From: Candidatus Zixiibacteriota bacterium
Lineage (GTDB): Bacteria > Zixibacteria > MSB-5A5 > UBA10806 > 4484-95
NCBI GenBank assembly: GCA_021159005.1
Contig: JAGGSN010000018.1
Coordinates: 1 to 32,790 of the forward strand
Reading direction: 5' to 3'
Length of the DNA stretch: 32,790 bases
Positions 15,935-23,897 of the stretch are shown here, one piece after another (the stretch's first letter is position 1; every line of letters starts with the position of its first letter). A program made the translations under genes and the position numbers. Under the pieces are notes generated by a model. It had not been told where the DNA came from. It saw only the letters and a list, made by a program, of their open reading frames with translations, and did not search any database.

Positions 15935-16341
15935 TATTTTACTCCGTTATTGATGTTTGTAAGTATCACCAGAGCAACACCCTGACTTGTATCTATTTAG
16001 GCTTAAAATCCGATGAAAAATAATCAAGTAATCTATTTTAAACTATTCTATTCTTATTGATAATATCGGTTAACTTTTATTGCTGCTAAAACAGATTAAA
16101 AGAAAATGTAGAATTGCCGGTAAATCAATCAGGCAGTTGTTCTATAATGTAATATTTTCGTTACTGTCCGGCCTTTTTATCCGCCTTAGGCGGATGCTAT
16201 ACTTAATATTATTCGCCCGAACACGAGAATCCAAGTTATTTACAAAGCAATAATGGGATAAAAAAACCATATCGATATAAGGGCTAAACTGCCTCATTAA
16301 ACTTAAAATACGAGAATATTTGCGGATTTACTGAAAACCAT
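15935..16341. other. Intergenic region upstream of the HDOD gene
   Basis: No gene is visible. It should contain the leftward HDOD promoter; AT-rich sequence at 16015-16075 is suitable but I cannot fix the boxes. A dispersed repeat ACTGTCCGGCCTTTTT (16163-16178) is followed directly by the palindrome ATCCGCC TTA GGCGGAT (16179-16195). Confidence 0.5.
16161..16195. repeat. Dispersed repeat 'ctgtccggccttttt' plus ATCCGCC/GGCGGAT palindrome
   Basis: TTACTGTCCGGCCTTTTT (16161-16178) recurs inverted at 16898-16917 and directly at 32644-32667. The adjoining 17-base palindrome has 7-base arms and a TTA centre, and related CCGCCTTAGG/CTAAGGCGG pieces occur near 7495, 11005 and 32592. Confidence 0.6.
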
Positions 16342-16380
16342 AAAAATAACGGGCTGCAACTCATTGTTGTAACCCGTTAT
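16342..16380 (-). terminator. Rho-independent terminator of tRNA-Leu
   Basis: Read leftward, ATAACGGG and CCCGTTAT form a perfect 8-base stem, with an inner CAAC/GTTG pairing, followed by TTTTT. It starts 7 bases after the tRNA 3' end, the expected position. Confidence 0.85.
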
Positions 16381-16386
16381 ACTACA

Positions 16387-16472
16387 TGCCGGAAGCCGGA
16401 ATTGAACCGGCACGAACGATACCGTTCGAGGGATTTTAAGTCCCTTGCGTCTACCTATTCCGCCATTCCGGC
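16387..16472 (-). tRNA. tRNA-Leu (anticodon UAA)
   Basis: Read leftward from 16472: acceptor GCCGGAA pairs with TTCCGGC, and discriminator A is at 16387. The anticodon arm is AGGGA, loop CTTAAAA, TCCCT, giving anticodon TAA. A long variable arm (CGAACGGTATCGTTCG) marks a class II tRNA. The T-arm is GCCGG TTCAATT CCGGC. Discriminator A agrees with leucine. The gene is 86 bases and does not encode CCA. Confidence 0.95.
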
Positions 16473-16597
16473 AATTGCTTGATTGTCATATCTTTAGGCT
16501 TTTCGGGAAGACCCCCTAAAGTAGCCCGGGTGTCCAAATAGTATCCATCAACATAGTAGTCGATGTACCATCTTATTCCTTTTTTAAAAACAGCCAT
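16451..16597 (-). pseudogene. Integrase N-terminal relic running into tRNA-Leu
   Basis: A 48-codon frame starts at an ATG at 16597 with GAGGAAA 4-5 bases upstream. It encodes MAVFKKGIRWYIDYYVDGYY and 28 more residues, very like the arm-binding N-terminus of phage-type tyrosine integrases (compare MPTVGLYKRGKSWYVRYNKN in the intact integrase at 1702-2733). The frame then reads straight into the 5' part of tRNA-Leu and stops at 16451-16453 inside the tRNA. The core-binding and catalytic domains are missing. I read it as the trace of an element once inserted beside this tRNA and since deleted. Confidence 0.6.
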
Positions 16598-16855
16598 TCA
16601 ATTTCCTCGATTGAAAAGTAAATAATTTAATTTTTAATGATAGTCAAGGGAATAAGTTGAAAAATTAATATTCTGAAACATTTTTAGTATATAAGCGATT
16701 TCGCATCTTTCGGAAACCCAAGAATTAATAGTAAATATGCTTAAGCCCAGAAAGTTGTTTGCAAAACCAATGATGGATAATAAAAATACCTTGCCCCGTG
16801 TCCGCAGACAGGCGGGCGCCGGCAGGCAGGAGGTATCGGCACAACCAATCTCTGG

Positions 16856-16875
16856 ACTCCCGTTTTCACGGGAGT
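16856..16875. repeat. Palindromic repeat ACTCCCGT / ACGGGAGT
   Basis: Perfect 8-base arms enclose a TTTC loop. The flanks (CTGG before, GACG after) match the widespread 'tggactcccg...cgggagtgacg' family of intergenic repeats. A degraded relative lies near 1500-1525. Confidence 0.65.
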
Positions 16876-16897
16876 GACGTTGATTATAATGTTCTGC

Positions 16898-16917
16898 AAA
16901 AAGCCGGACAGTAGTGA
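16898..16917 (-). repeat. Inverted copy of the 'ctgtccggc' dispersed repeat
   Basis: The reverse complement, TCACTACTGTCCGGCTTTTT, aligns with 16161-16178 and 32644-32667. It lies 22 bases from the ACTCCCGT palindrome, so the two repeat types may travel together. Confidence 0.55.
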
Positions 16918-17030
16918 ATTCAACTCGATATTTGATTTTAATTTATATGGGCTGTTTAAACAAAGGGTGATATTTTTTACGACAATATTCTGGTACACTT
17001 TTCATGCGCAGTTTTCAAATTAAAACACTC

Positions 17031-19169
17031 TTAAGAATTAATATTCAATTCCTCGGTACTTGCCTCCTTATTGACGAGTACTTTTCTTATGGCTTTGCCC
17101 AGATGCTGCATGGTATAGGGTTTTCTAATATAAATACCAACCCCAAGTGTTTCCGCCTTTTTTACCCGATCAGTTTCGGCAAAGCCACTTGCTATAATAG
17201 CTTTCTGTTCCGGATGGATTTTAATGATTTCAATATAAGTATCCAAACCATCAAACCCTTCTTCCATAATCATATCCAATATCACTACATCGACGCTTTT
17301 ATTCTTAAGATATTTCACGGCAGCATGGCCATCAGCAACAGTTTCAACGTCATAACCCAAGCTGGCCAATATTGTCGCTGCCAATTCTCTTTGTTCTTGA
17401 ATATCATCTACAACCAATATTTTTTCGCTTCCATGAATATCTACTATTACTTTATTATCCTCAGTTGTTGTTATATCCGTAACAGGCAAATAAATTATAA
17501 AATCAGTTCCATGATTTACTTTACTTAGAACATCTATATACCCATTGTGATCTTTTGTCACGCCATATACTATTGCCAGTCCCAAGCCGCTACCGCTTTT
17601 CCCCATTTCCTTTCTAGAATAGAAAGGCTCAAAAATGTGTTCAAGATCATTCTGCTCAATTCCTAAGCCTGTATCGCTAACAATCACTATAACATATTCT
17701 CCTGCCTCTATATTATTAAAACCACTGTTCAATTTCTCTAAATATTTATGTTCTGTTTTAACGGTAAGCTGACCACCTTGAGACATCGCCTCCATTGCGT
17801 TAATAATTAGGTTCATTATTACCTTATAGAGATGTGATTCTGAGCCGTGTATATTTTTAAGGGCTTTATTTAATTCCGTTTTGATAACTATATTATTATG
17901 TTTAGATTTAAGCTTTAAGAAACTAGGTGATTCCATATACGATTCAATGATGTCGTTAAAATTTAGGGGTACCATTTCGTAGCGTCCCCTTCTAGCCAAA
18001 GCAAGAAGATCCTGAACAACCTCTGATGCTCGCAGCGCGGATTTTTCGATCTTTAAAATATCTTTCATAATTGGGCTATCCTCGACTATCTTCATTCTAA
18101 TCAGTTCCGGATAGGCTACCAGCGGCCCAAGTATATTGTTTAAATCATGAGCTACTCCCCCAGCGAGAACTCCAAGAGATTCCATGTGTTTAGCCCGTGA
18201 AAGCTTCTCTCGCAATTCTTGTTTCTCTTTTTCAGCTTTTTTAATATTTGATATATCAGTAAATATTCCTATAGTTCCATAAACACTTCCATTATTATCA
18301 AGAAGCGGTGTTGCAGAGACGAATATTTGACATATTTGCCCATCTTTTCTTTTTAATGCAAGCTCATACTTACTTAGTTCTTTACTTTTTATTTTTTGAG
18401 TTTCCCTGATGGTCTTGCTTTTATTTTCTTCGCTTATAAAATTTCTAATGTTTATGCCTATCAACTCGCTTTTGGTATAGCCGAATATCTTACAGGAGGA
18501 TTCATTGGCAAATAGGATTTTCCCATTTATGTCGGTAGTTATTATTCCATCGGATATATTCTCTACTAAACTGCGATAATTTTTCTCACTATGCTGCAGC
18601 TCTATAAATAGAAATGAATTTGCTATTAGGGGAGATATAGTATTTATGAAGGCTGCGATTAACTTGCTCTCTTCTCGATCAAGGGATTTTTCTCCTATTC
18701 TTTCACCAAGACCGATGATGCCGATTAATTTATCGTTGTGCAGAAAGGGAACAATTATTTTTATACCAAAATTCTGATGAATGTATTCAAGATTTTCAGA
18801 TTCGTCTATTAAATGTAAATCATCTACCCAAAATGGGTCAATATTGCTTGCGAACTGCTTTTGAAGGGCTTTTGATTGCAATAAACCATTAATTTTTTTA
18901 CTTTTTCTTAATTTGCCCGTACCAAAATATAATTCCTTTTTGAAATTTGATGTGGGATCCCATATGGAAATAAACACAGTCGGTATCGAAAACTGCCCTG
19001 ATATAGTTAGCATTATAACATTTATGAGATTATCAAAATCCGATATTTTTATAAAGTCTTTAGTCAGCTTAGATAAAGTATTAAACGCAAGCATCTGCCT
19101 GTCTATTGAGAGCTGGCAATCCAAATACTCCTTTGATTGATATTGTTGGTTTCTTGTATCTTCTAACAT
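17031..19169 (-). CDS. Hybrid histidine kinase (GAF-PAS-HisKA-HATPase-REC)
   Basis: This 712-residue protein has no membrane segment, so it is a cytoplasmic sensor kinase. Order: a GAF-like domain (about 41-190), a PAS domain (195-312, LVENISDGIITTDINGKI), HisKA with the phosphorylated histidine in GVLAGGVAHDLNNILGPL (H341), HATPase boxes NLIINAMEA (453-461), SDTGLGI (498-504) and GSGLGLA, and a C-terminal receiver (583-700) with D632 and K683. The HDLNN H-box is typical of HisKA kinases with attached receivers. It is the last gene of the leftward train. The STAS gene before it ends TAG TAA directly before this ATG, so the two are co-transcribed. No separate output regulator adjoins it. It may be the target of the partner-switching proteins; that is inference. 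Confidence 0.93.
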   Translation of the reverse strand: MLEDTRNQQYQSKEYLDCQLSIDRQMLAFNTLSKLTKDFIKISDFDNLINVIMLTISGQFSIPTVFISIWDPTSNFKKELYFGTGKLRKSKKINGLLQSKALQKQFASNIDPFWVDDLHLIDESENLEYIHQNFGIKIIVPFLHNDKLIGIIGLGERIGEKSLDREESKLIAAFINTISPLIANSFLFIELQHSEKNYRSLVENISDGIITTDINGKILFANESSCKIFGYTKSELIGINIRNFISEENKSKTIRETQKIKSKELSKYELALKRKDGQICQIFVSATPLLDNNGSVYGTIGIFTDISNIKKAEKEKQELREKLSRAKHMESLGVLAGGVAHDLNNILGPLVAYPELIRMKIVEDSPIMKDILKIEKSALRASEVVQDLLALARRGRYEMVPLNFNDIIESYMESPSFLKLKSKHNNIVIKTELNKALKNIHGSESHLYKVIMNLIINAMEAMSQGGQLTVKTEHKYLEKLNSGFNNIEAGEYVIVIVSDTGLGIEQNDLEHIFEPFYSRKEMGKSGSGLGLAIVYGVTKDHNGYIDVLSKVNHGTDFIIYLPVTDITTTEDNKVIVDIHGSEKILVVDDIQEQRELAATILASLGYDVETVADGHAAVKYLKNKSVDVVILDMIMEEGFDGLDTYIEIIKIHPEQKAIIASGFAETDRVKKAETLGVGIYIRKPYTMQHLGKAIRKVLVNKEASTEELNINS

Positions 19170-19172
19170 TTA

Positions 19173-19529
19173 CTATTTCTCAATACCACAAAATCCAGCG
19201 GCTTCTTGTATATTAGTTCTAATCGTCATATAGCTGGCTAAATCCAAGACTTTAAATACGTGTAGTATATTATCCGAAATATTACATAACACTATATCGC
19301 CTCCTGCTTCTCGTGATGTTTCAACATTGCTAAGTATTGAGCCAACACCGGCTGAAGAAAGAAATTCCAATTCGTTCATATCGATTATGATATATTTGTA
19401 GCTTTCAGCCTGGAGTGCAGTGATTGTTTCGAGCATTTCGCCGGCATTACTGTTATTCAATATTTTCCCGGGGTTGATAATAATTGTATCATCCCCAAGC
19501 GGTTTTTTGCTTATATCGCGGCTACTCAT
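19173..19529 (-). CDS. STAS-domain anti-sigma-factor-antagonist-like protein
   Basis: This 118-residue single STAS domain is of the RsbV/SpoIIAA type. The phosphorylation loop reads NELEFLSSAGVGSIL: S59 aligns with the regulatory Ser of DSSG, the preceding Asp is Ser (S58) and the second Ser is Ala (A60). It should be phosphorylated by the RsbW-type kinase domain encoded just upstream, dephosphorylated by the SpoIIE phosphatase, and bind a partner only in the unphosphorylated state. Start: GGAG 8 bases before the ATG; the first 8 bases overlap the preceding gene. No sigma factor or obvious partner other than the kinases is encoded here. Confidence 0.9.
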   Translation of the reverse strand: MSSRDISKKPLGDDTIIINPGKILNNSNAGEMLETITALQAESYKYIIIDMNELEFLSSAGVGSILSNVETSREAGGDIVLCNISDNILHVFKVLDLASYMTIRTNIQEAAGFCGIEK

Positions 19530-20298
19530 AATTGTTGCTCCATCTTTTTTCCAATGTTAATTTATTCATACCGTTGTCGCTGTAGGTATAAGAAATATCA
19601 TCAATTAATTTTTTTATTATACTTAACCCAAAACCTCTTTTTTGGCGTTTCTTGGCTGCCTCTAATGGATGAAAATCTGTCATTTTTTCAGTTGGATTAA
19701 AAGGCAACCCATTGTCTTCAAATTGCATCACTATTCGATTATTGAAAACCTTGGCTTTAAAAATTACCTTATTGCTGCCATTGGTTGTCCCATGTGTACA
19801 GATATTATTGCCAACTTCATAAAAAATTATTATTAAATCAAAGCTAATATATTTTGTTAGGTTTATACGTATTAAGAATTGTTTAAATTTCTCTAAAGCC
19901 TTATTAAGGCTCTCGTTATCAGCAATAAATTCATCGCGGTATATTTCCGGAGAAGCTGATATTTCAAACGATATAAATTCCGTTCGATCTATTGTTTGTG
20001 AATCGCCGTCAAAGTTAAAAAACTCTGTCAAATTTAGTACTTTTAGGACGCGAATTAATTCTGGAGTAGGCCACAAAAGACTCATCTTTATACCTTTTTC
20101 TTCAAATATTTCTCTCGCTTGCCATAATAATCCTATATGAGTAGACGTTGTTTGCTTGAGTTGGGAGCAATTTAGTTTTATCGGTAATGAATGTACATTA
20201 CTTAAATTTTCCAGATGCTGTAAAAAACTTTGTTCAGCGTTTTCGGATAATTCAATTGGGACCATTATGGTATTATCGACCTCATTAACGAGTTTCAT
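19522..20298 (-). CDS. STAS - RsbW-type serine kinase fusion
   Basis: This 258-residue protein joins two roles usually on separate chains. Residues 1 to about 95 look like a STAS domain (IKLNCSQLKQTTSTHIGLLW aligns with the DSSG loop, here T-S-T-H). Residues about 120-258 form a GHKL kinase of the RsbW/SpoIIAB anti-sigma type, with N-box FYEVGNNICTHG, ATP-lid motifs FEDNGLPFNP and RGFGLSIIKKLID, and all ATP-binding residues apparently intact. It should phosphorylate the neighbouring STAS protein, while its own STAS part may sit on the kinase as a built-in partner. GGAG stands 7 bases before the ATG; the gene overlaps its neighbours by 14 and 8 bases. The STAS call is the weaker half. Confidence 0.85.
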   Translation of the reverse strand: MKLVNEVDNTIMVPIELSENAEQSFLQHLENLSNVHSLPIKLNCSQLKQTTSTHIGLLWQAREIFEEKGIKMSLLWPTPELIRVLKVLNLTEFFNFDGDSQTIDRTEFISFEISASPEIYRDEFIADNESLNKALEKFKQFLIRINLTKYISFDLIIIFYEVGNNICTHGTTNGSNKVIFKAKVFNNRIVMQFEDNGLPFNPTEKMTDFHPLEAAKKRQKRGFGLSIIKKLIDDISYTYSDNGMNKLTLEKRWSNNYE

Positions 20299-21907
20299 TT
20301 GTGTTCTCCATCAATTGGATATATTTTATGTCGGTAATTTTTTCACACCACTTAAGGGCAATAAGCGTAATGTCATCATATTGTGGCGCAGATCCTACAA
20401 ATGCTTGGTGTTGTTGAAGGACTTCATCTACTATTTCATCTGCTTTAAGATGTTTAAATGATTTTATAAGCTGCATAAAAAGGTCCATTCCGAATTCTTT
20501 ATTATTCGAGTTGAGCGCTTCATTGATTCCATCAGTGTACTGGATTATCAAATCATTCTTAGCCAACGAGAGATGACCGGTTTTGATTCTTTTATTAAAT
20601 TGTTCAGCAGGCATAAGTCCCAATGGATATCCGGTAGTTTGTATTAATTCGGCATTTCCACTGCCCCCATCAATTTTTATCAATGGATTGTGTCCGGCGG
20701 AAGCAAAATCAAGCTGCCCCGTATTTTTGTTTAAAAGCCCATAGAACATTGTTACAAAAGTTCCCCTTTTCAGATTTGGCCTTAGTTCCTGGTTGACATG
20801 TTTTAATAACTCCGCCGGCTGTATGATTGATCTGGTAAACTCCTTAATAATATCGCGAGTAAGCAGCATAATCAGCATTCCAGGCAGAGATTTTCCGGAA
20901 ACATCGGCTACGACAAAGGCCAGAAAATTATCGTCAATTTCAATAAAATCATAGTAATCTCCGCCAACTTCTTTGGCGCTGTAGTATTTTCCGGCAAACT
21001 CAAATAGTTCTGATTTAGGGAATTCTCGGGGTAAAATATTAGCCTGAATCTCCCTGGCGATTTCCAGTTCTCTGGCCATCCGCTCGTTTTCAATCAGATT
21101 ATTTTGAGCGATATTTAATCTGGCGGCCATAACCTTTAAGGTCTTAGCTAGATACCCAAATTCATTTTTGTCCTTCACAGAGAAATCAAATGAAAACTTT
21201 TCAAAATCAATTTGCTTTAAATAATTGGTGATTATACTGATAGAACGAAGCTTTCTACCCAATATTATCAATGTTGATGATATGCATAGGATAATTATTA
21301 TCACGGTTAAAAGAACAACGGTTAAGATTGATGTTTTGCGCGCAATTGTGATTTGTTTATCGGATGATGCCACCACCAGTTTTCCCAAACTCAAATTGTT
21401 TTCTATAACAGGTACAGCAGTAAAGACAGAATCCTTGCTAATTTCCAGTGATTCACCTGGTTTCAGCAGCTCGGGGAAAGAGCCGGATGTTACATCCGGC
21501 ATTTTCTCTGATGTTATCACTTTTACAATATCAGTATGAGCTATAAATATACCTTTTTGATTTGTGATACCTGCCCAATATACATCGGGATTTTCAGCGG
21601 CTAGTTTTTTACATATATTATTAAGCAACAGTTCATCGGGATCTTTAGATGAGATGATTAGTTTCCCCGCAGAACTGGAATATGATCGAGACTGGGTAAG
21701 CAATTTATCTAAAACATTTCTGGTTGCAGATTCAACATAAAAACTGGTTATAAAATAGCCGGTAATCGACATTAGAAGAATAATTATAGATGATATATAC
21801 AGAGCAAATTCGAATCGAATCGATTTTTTAAATTGATGCTGCTCCGGCCATTGAATGGCATCATTATCGGGTTCAATTTTTTTAATTTGAGTTGTTGGAA
21901 AGTTCAT
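20285..21907 (-). CDS. Membrane SpoIIE/RsbU-type serine phosphatase
   Basis: This 540-residue sensor phosphatase has two membrane segments (about 34-55 and 192-216) around a 135-residue periplasmic sensor domain, then a HAMP-like linker with coiled coil (217-295) and a PP2C-type SpoIIE domain (about 300-518). Metal-binding acids are present: GGDYYD (D317, D320), ADVSGKS (D335), YTDG (D459) and QYDDITLIAL (D511/D512). It would remove phosphate from STAS proteins when the periplasmic domain senses a signal. Its start lies 26 bases inside the end of the PorV-like/TPR gene, and its end overlaps the STAS-kinase gene by 14 bases, so the module is made in step with the outer-membrane protein. Confidence 0.93.
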   Translation of the reverse strand: MNFPTTQIKKIEPDNDAIQWPEQHQFKKSIRFEFALYISSIIILLMSITGYFITSFYVESATRNVLDKLLTQSRSYSSSAGKLIISSKDPDELLLNNICKKLAAENPDVYWAGITNQKGIFIAHTDIVKVITSEKMPDVTSGSFPELLKPGESLEISKDSVFTAVPVIENNLSLGKLVVASSDKQITIARKTSILTVVLLTVIIIILCISSTLIILGRKLRSISIITNYLKQIDFEKFSFDFSVKDKNEFGYLAKTLKVMAARLNIAQNNLIENERMARELEIAREIQANILPREFPKSELFEFAGKYYSAKEVGGDYYDFIEIDDNFLAFVVADVSGKSLPGMLIMLLTRDIIKEFTRSIIQPAELLKHVNQELRPNLKRGTFVTMFYGLLNKNTGQLDFASAGHNPLIKIDGGSGNAELIQTTGYPLGLMPAEQFNKRIKTGHLSLAKNDLIIQYTDGINEALNSNNKEFGMDLFMQLIKSFKHLKADEIVDEVLQQHQAFVGSAPQYDDITLIALKWCEKITDIKYIQLMENTNETR

Positions 21908-23897
21908 TTAGTCTCTCTAATTCGTTATTGGTTCTATCGATGTATTTTTTAATTTCGGCATTGGCAGGATCAAGTTTCCTTACTTTTTCCCACATTTCAA
22001 TCGCTTGCTTAAGTTTGTTGCACCCATAAAGTTCAACTCCGGCATATTTATAAGCATTGGCAAGATATTCTCTCACAGCTTCATAATCCGGCGCCAATTG
22101 CTCAACCTTCTCCCATTGAATAATTGCCTGATGCAAGTCACCTTTCACGAAAAGCTTTCGGGCTGCACTATAGGATTCCTCAACTTCTTTAAGCAGTACA
22201 TCACTGAGAGGTTTGGATATTCCATCAGCTCTATGAACGACTGGTGCAGAGTTTCTGCTCATTTTTTCAAGTATATTGTTATGCAAGTTTAGGCATAATT
22301 GGTGTTGCGGATAAAGCGTCAATGCCGAGTCAATGTTGACTAATGCCTTATCAAAGTCATTTTCCGAATAAGCGCTGGCGGCAGTTTCCCGGTAACGCTC
22401 AAATATAACCCGCTTATAAATCGTGCTCACCCTGTTATCTTCAGCGGCAAATTGCTTGATTTTTTGAACAGCCGAATATGCCTGGTTCAGTTCGCCATAA
22501 CTTAATAAGGAATCAATCAGCGATAGGTGTTTCCTGATCATCTCCTCTTTTGAAGCGATTTGCTGAATAGAATCATCTATTCGTTTTATAAGATCCAATG
22601 TTTCTTTGGAAACAGAATCTATGGATAAAGCAAGATTGGCATAATAACGGGCATCTATATAATTTTTGGATTCAAGCTTTGCTTGGGCAGAATCATGATA
22701 TTCGCGGTAATGCTTTTTATTGTTAATCTCGGTCAAACGAGACTTCGCTTTGGCTCCCAGTTGATAAATATTGCTGGTATCGATACTATTAATTCGCGCT
22801 AAGAACAATGCTCTCTCGAAAAAACTTATAGCTTTTTCGAGACTATCCAAACCAGCCGATTCCTGTCCTTTATGTACCATGTCGTTTATTATTTCTAAAT
22901 TATGCGTTGATAGCTGCTTATTCATTAAATCGTTGAATTCAGTTTCGCGATCCTGAGCTCTTCGTTGCCTTCTTTCACCCATAGATGCGCCGAAAGTCAT
23001 TGTGATGCTGAACATGTGCAGGCCGCCCATGTCTCGTCCAACATAGGCGTAATCGAAGTTTAATAATTTATAGTTGATTCCACAACCGGCAGAAAACTTG
23101 TTGCCACGCAGGCCGCTTCTGAGAGAAAGAATATCATATAAGCTATACTCCAGCCCAAAGGCCAGAGTTGATTCGATATCTTCAACCTTTGTAAACTTTG
23201 CCGTCATCGTCAATGCCTGATTCCAGCTTGGTTTGGGCAACAGGCGTACAGCCAAACCAAAATTGCCTCCGATAGGATAGGAGACACTCTCATCAGCCAG
23301 TTTGGAACTCAGGCTGATTAGGTTTCTACCAACAAGAGCTAATGAATAATATTCCAGCCAATTTAAATGAGTTGAGATTTGCCTGGCGACGGATAAGTTC
23401 AAGCCGGGAGATGAAGTTGTGCTGTAGGTATCCAGCGAATGGTGTTCCATGTTTAGGGCAAAACCGAAATCATATTGTGAAATGGCCTTACCGTAAGCTA
23501 AGTAAAATCCCAATCGCTCATCCTGAATATAACCCTTAAGAAAGTTATGAACATCCCGTTTTTCAATGCCGTTTATGCCAAGGCGAAATATGCCCAGACC
23601 AAAACTTCCATAATCTAATGTAGGAAAGACAAAGCCCATATATTGATAGGCAACGTCTGAATCGTATAGACGGCTATAAAAACCCCCAAGCGATATTCTA
23701 TCGGCCCGAGTCAGTCGCGAGGGGTTCCAGTATGGAGCGGTGGTGTTATCGCTGATAGCAAGATTAGACCCGCCGAGTGAAAGTTCCCGGGCTCCGGTAC
23801 CCATACTGAAAGGCGATTGAGTGCCGGCATCATCGGAAGCAAATGAGCAGCCGAAAGCCAGAATAATGCAGGTCAAATATGTTAATAATGTCCTCAT
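21882..23897 (-). CDS. PorV/UPF0164-like outer-membrane protein with C-terminal TPRs
   Basis: This 671-residue exported protein has a signal peptide (1 to about 20). It is followed by a beta-barrel-like part (about 23-310) starting SPFSMGTGARELSLGGSNLAI and then APYWNPSRL, the characteristic opening of PorV/PorQ/UPF0164 proteins. After a charged linker come helical repeats (about 330-665), the last two clear TPRs (AIIQWEKVEQLAPDY and AIEMWEKVRKLDPANA). PorV-type proteins carry type IX secretion substrates across or to the outer membrane. The upstream neighbour encodes just such a large protein with a C-terminal sorting-type domain, and the genes overlap by ATGA. The periplasmic TPRs could contact the phosphatase sensor domain encoded next. 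Those interactions are inference from order and domain type. Confidence 0.82.
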   Translation of the reverse strand: MRTLLTYLTCIILAFGCSFASDDAGTQSPFSMGTGARELSLGGSNLAISDNTTAPYWNPSRLTRADRISLGGFYSRLYDSDVAYQYMGFVFPTLDYGSFGLGIFRLGINGIEKRDVHNFLKGYIQDERLGFYLAYGKAISQYDFGFALNMEHHSLDTYSTTSSPGLNLSVARQISTHLNWLEYYSLALVGRNLISLSSKLADESVSYPIGGNFGLAVRLLPKPSWNQALTMTAKFTKVEDIESTLAFGLEYSLYDILSLRSGLRGNKFSAGCGINYKLLNFDYAYVGRDMGGLHMFSITMTFGASMGERRQRRAQDRETEFNDLMNKQLSTHNLEIINDMVHKGQESAGLDSLEKAISFFERALFLARINSIDTSNIYQLGAKAKSRLTEINNKKHYREYHDSAQAKLESKNYIDARYYANLALSIDSVSKETLDLIKRIDDSIQQIASKEEMIRKHLSLIDSLLSYGELNQAYSAVQKIKQFAAEDNRVSTIYKRVIFERYRETAASAYSENDFDKALVNIDSALTLYPQHQLCLNLHNNILEKMSRNSAPVVHRADGISKPLSDVLLKEVEESYSAARKLFVKGDLHQAIIQWEKVEQLAPDYEAVREYLANAYKYAGVELYGCNKLKQAIEMWEKVRKLDPANAEIKKYIDRTNNELERLNELSNNSN

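Larger units (their letters stand above)
16598..17030. other. Gene-free region with palindromic repeats
   Basis: No gene is supported. An 85-residue leftward frame here translates repeats (VTPVKTGVQ is the usual product of the ACTCCCGT hairpin family) and is rejected. Present are a GC-rich patch (16795-16835), the hairpin at 16856-16875 and an inverted copy of the 'ctgtccgg' repeat at 16898-16917. Confidence 0.5.

Noticed and set aside
16741-16998. 85-residue reverse open frame
   Set aside because: Its VTPVKTGVQ core is the product of a palindromic repeat, and a GC-rich repeat patch encodes the PPACRRPP part.
15935-17030. sigma54 promoter or riboswitch as target of the NtrC-type regulator
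   Set aside because: I looked here and upstream of the other operons for GG-N10-GC elements and known riboswitch cores and found none that were convincing.
17004-17528. 174-residue forward open frame
   Set aside because: It is the antisense shadow of the hybrid kinase's receiver and ATPase region, which has clear motifs on the other strand.
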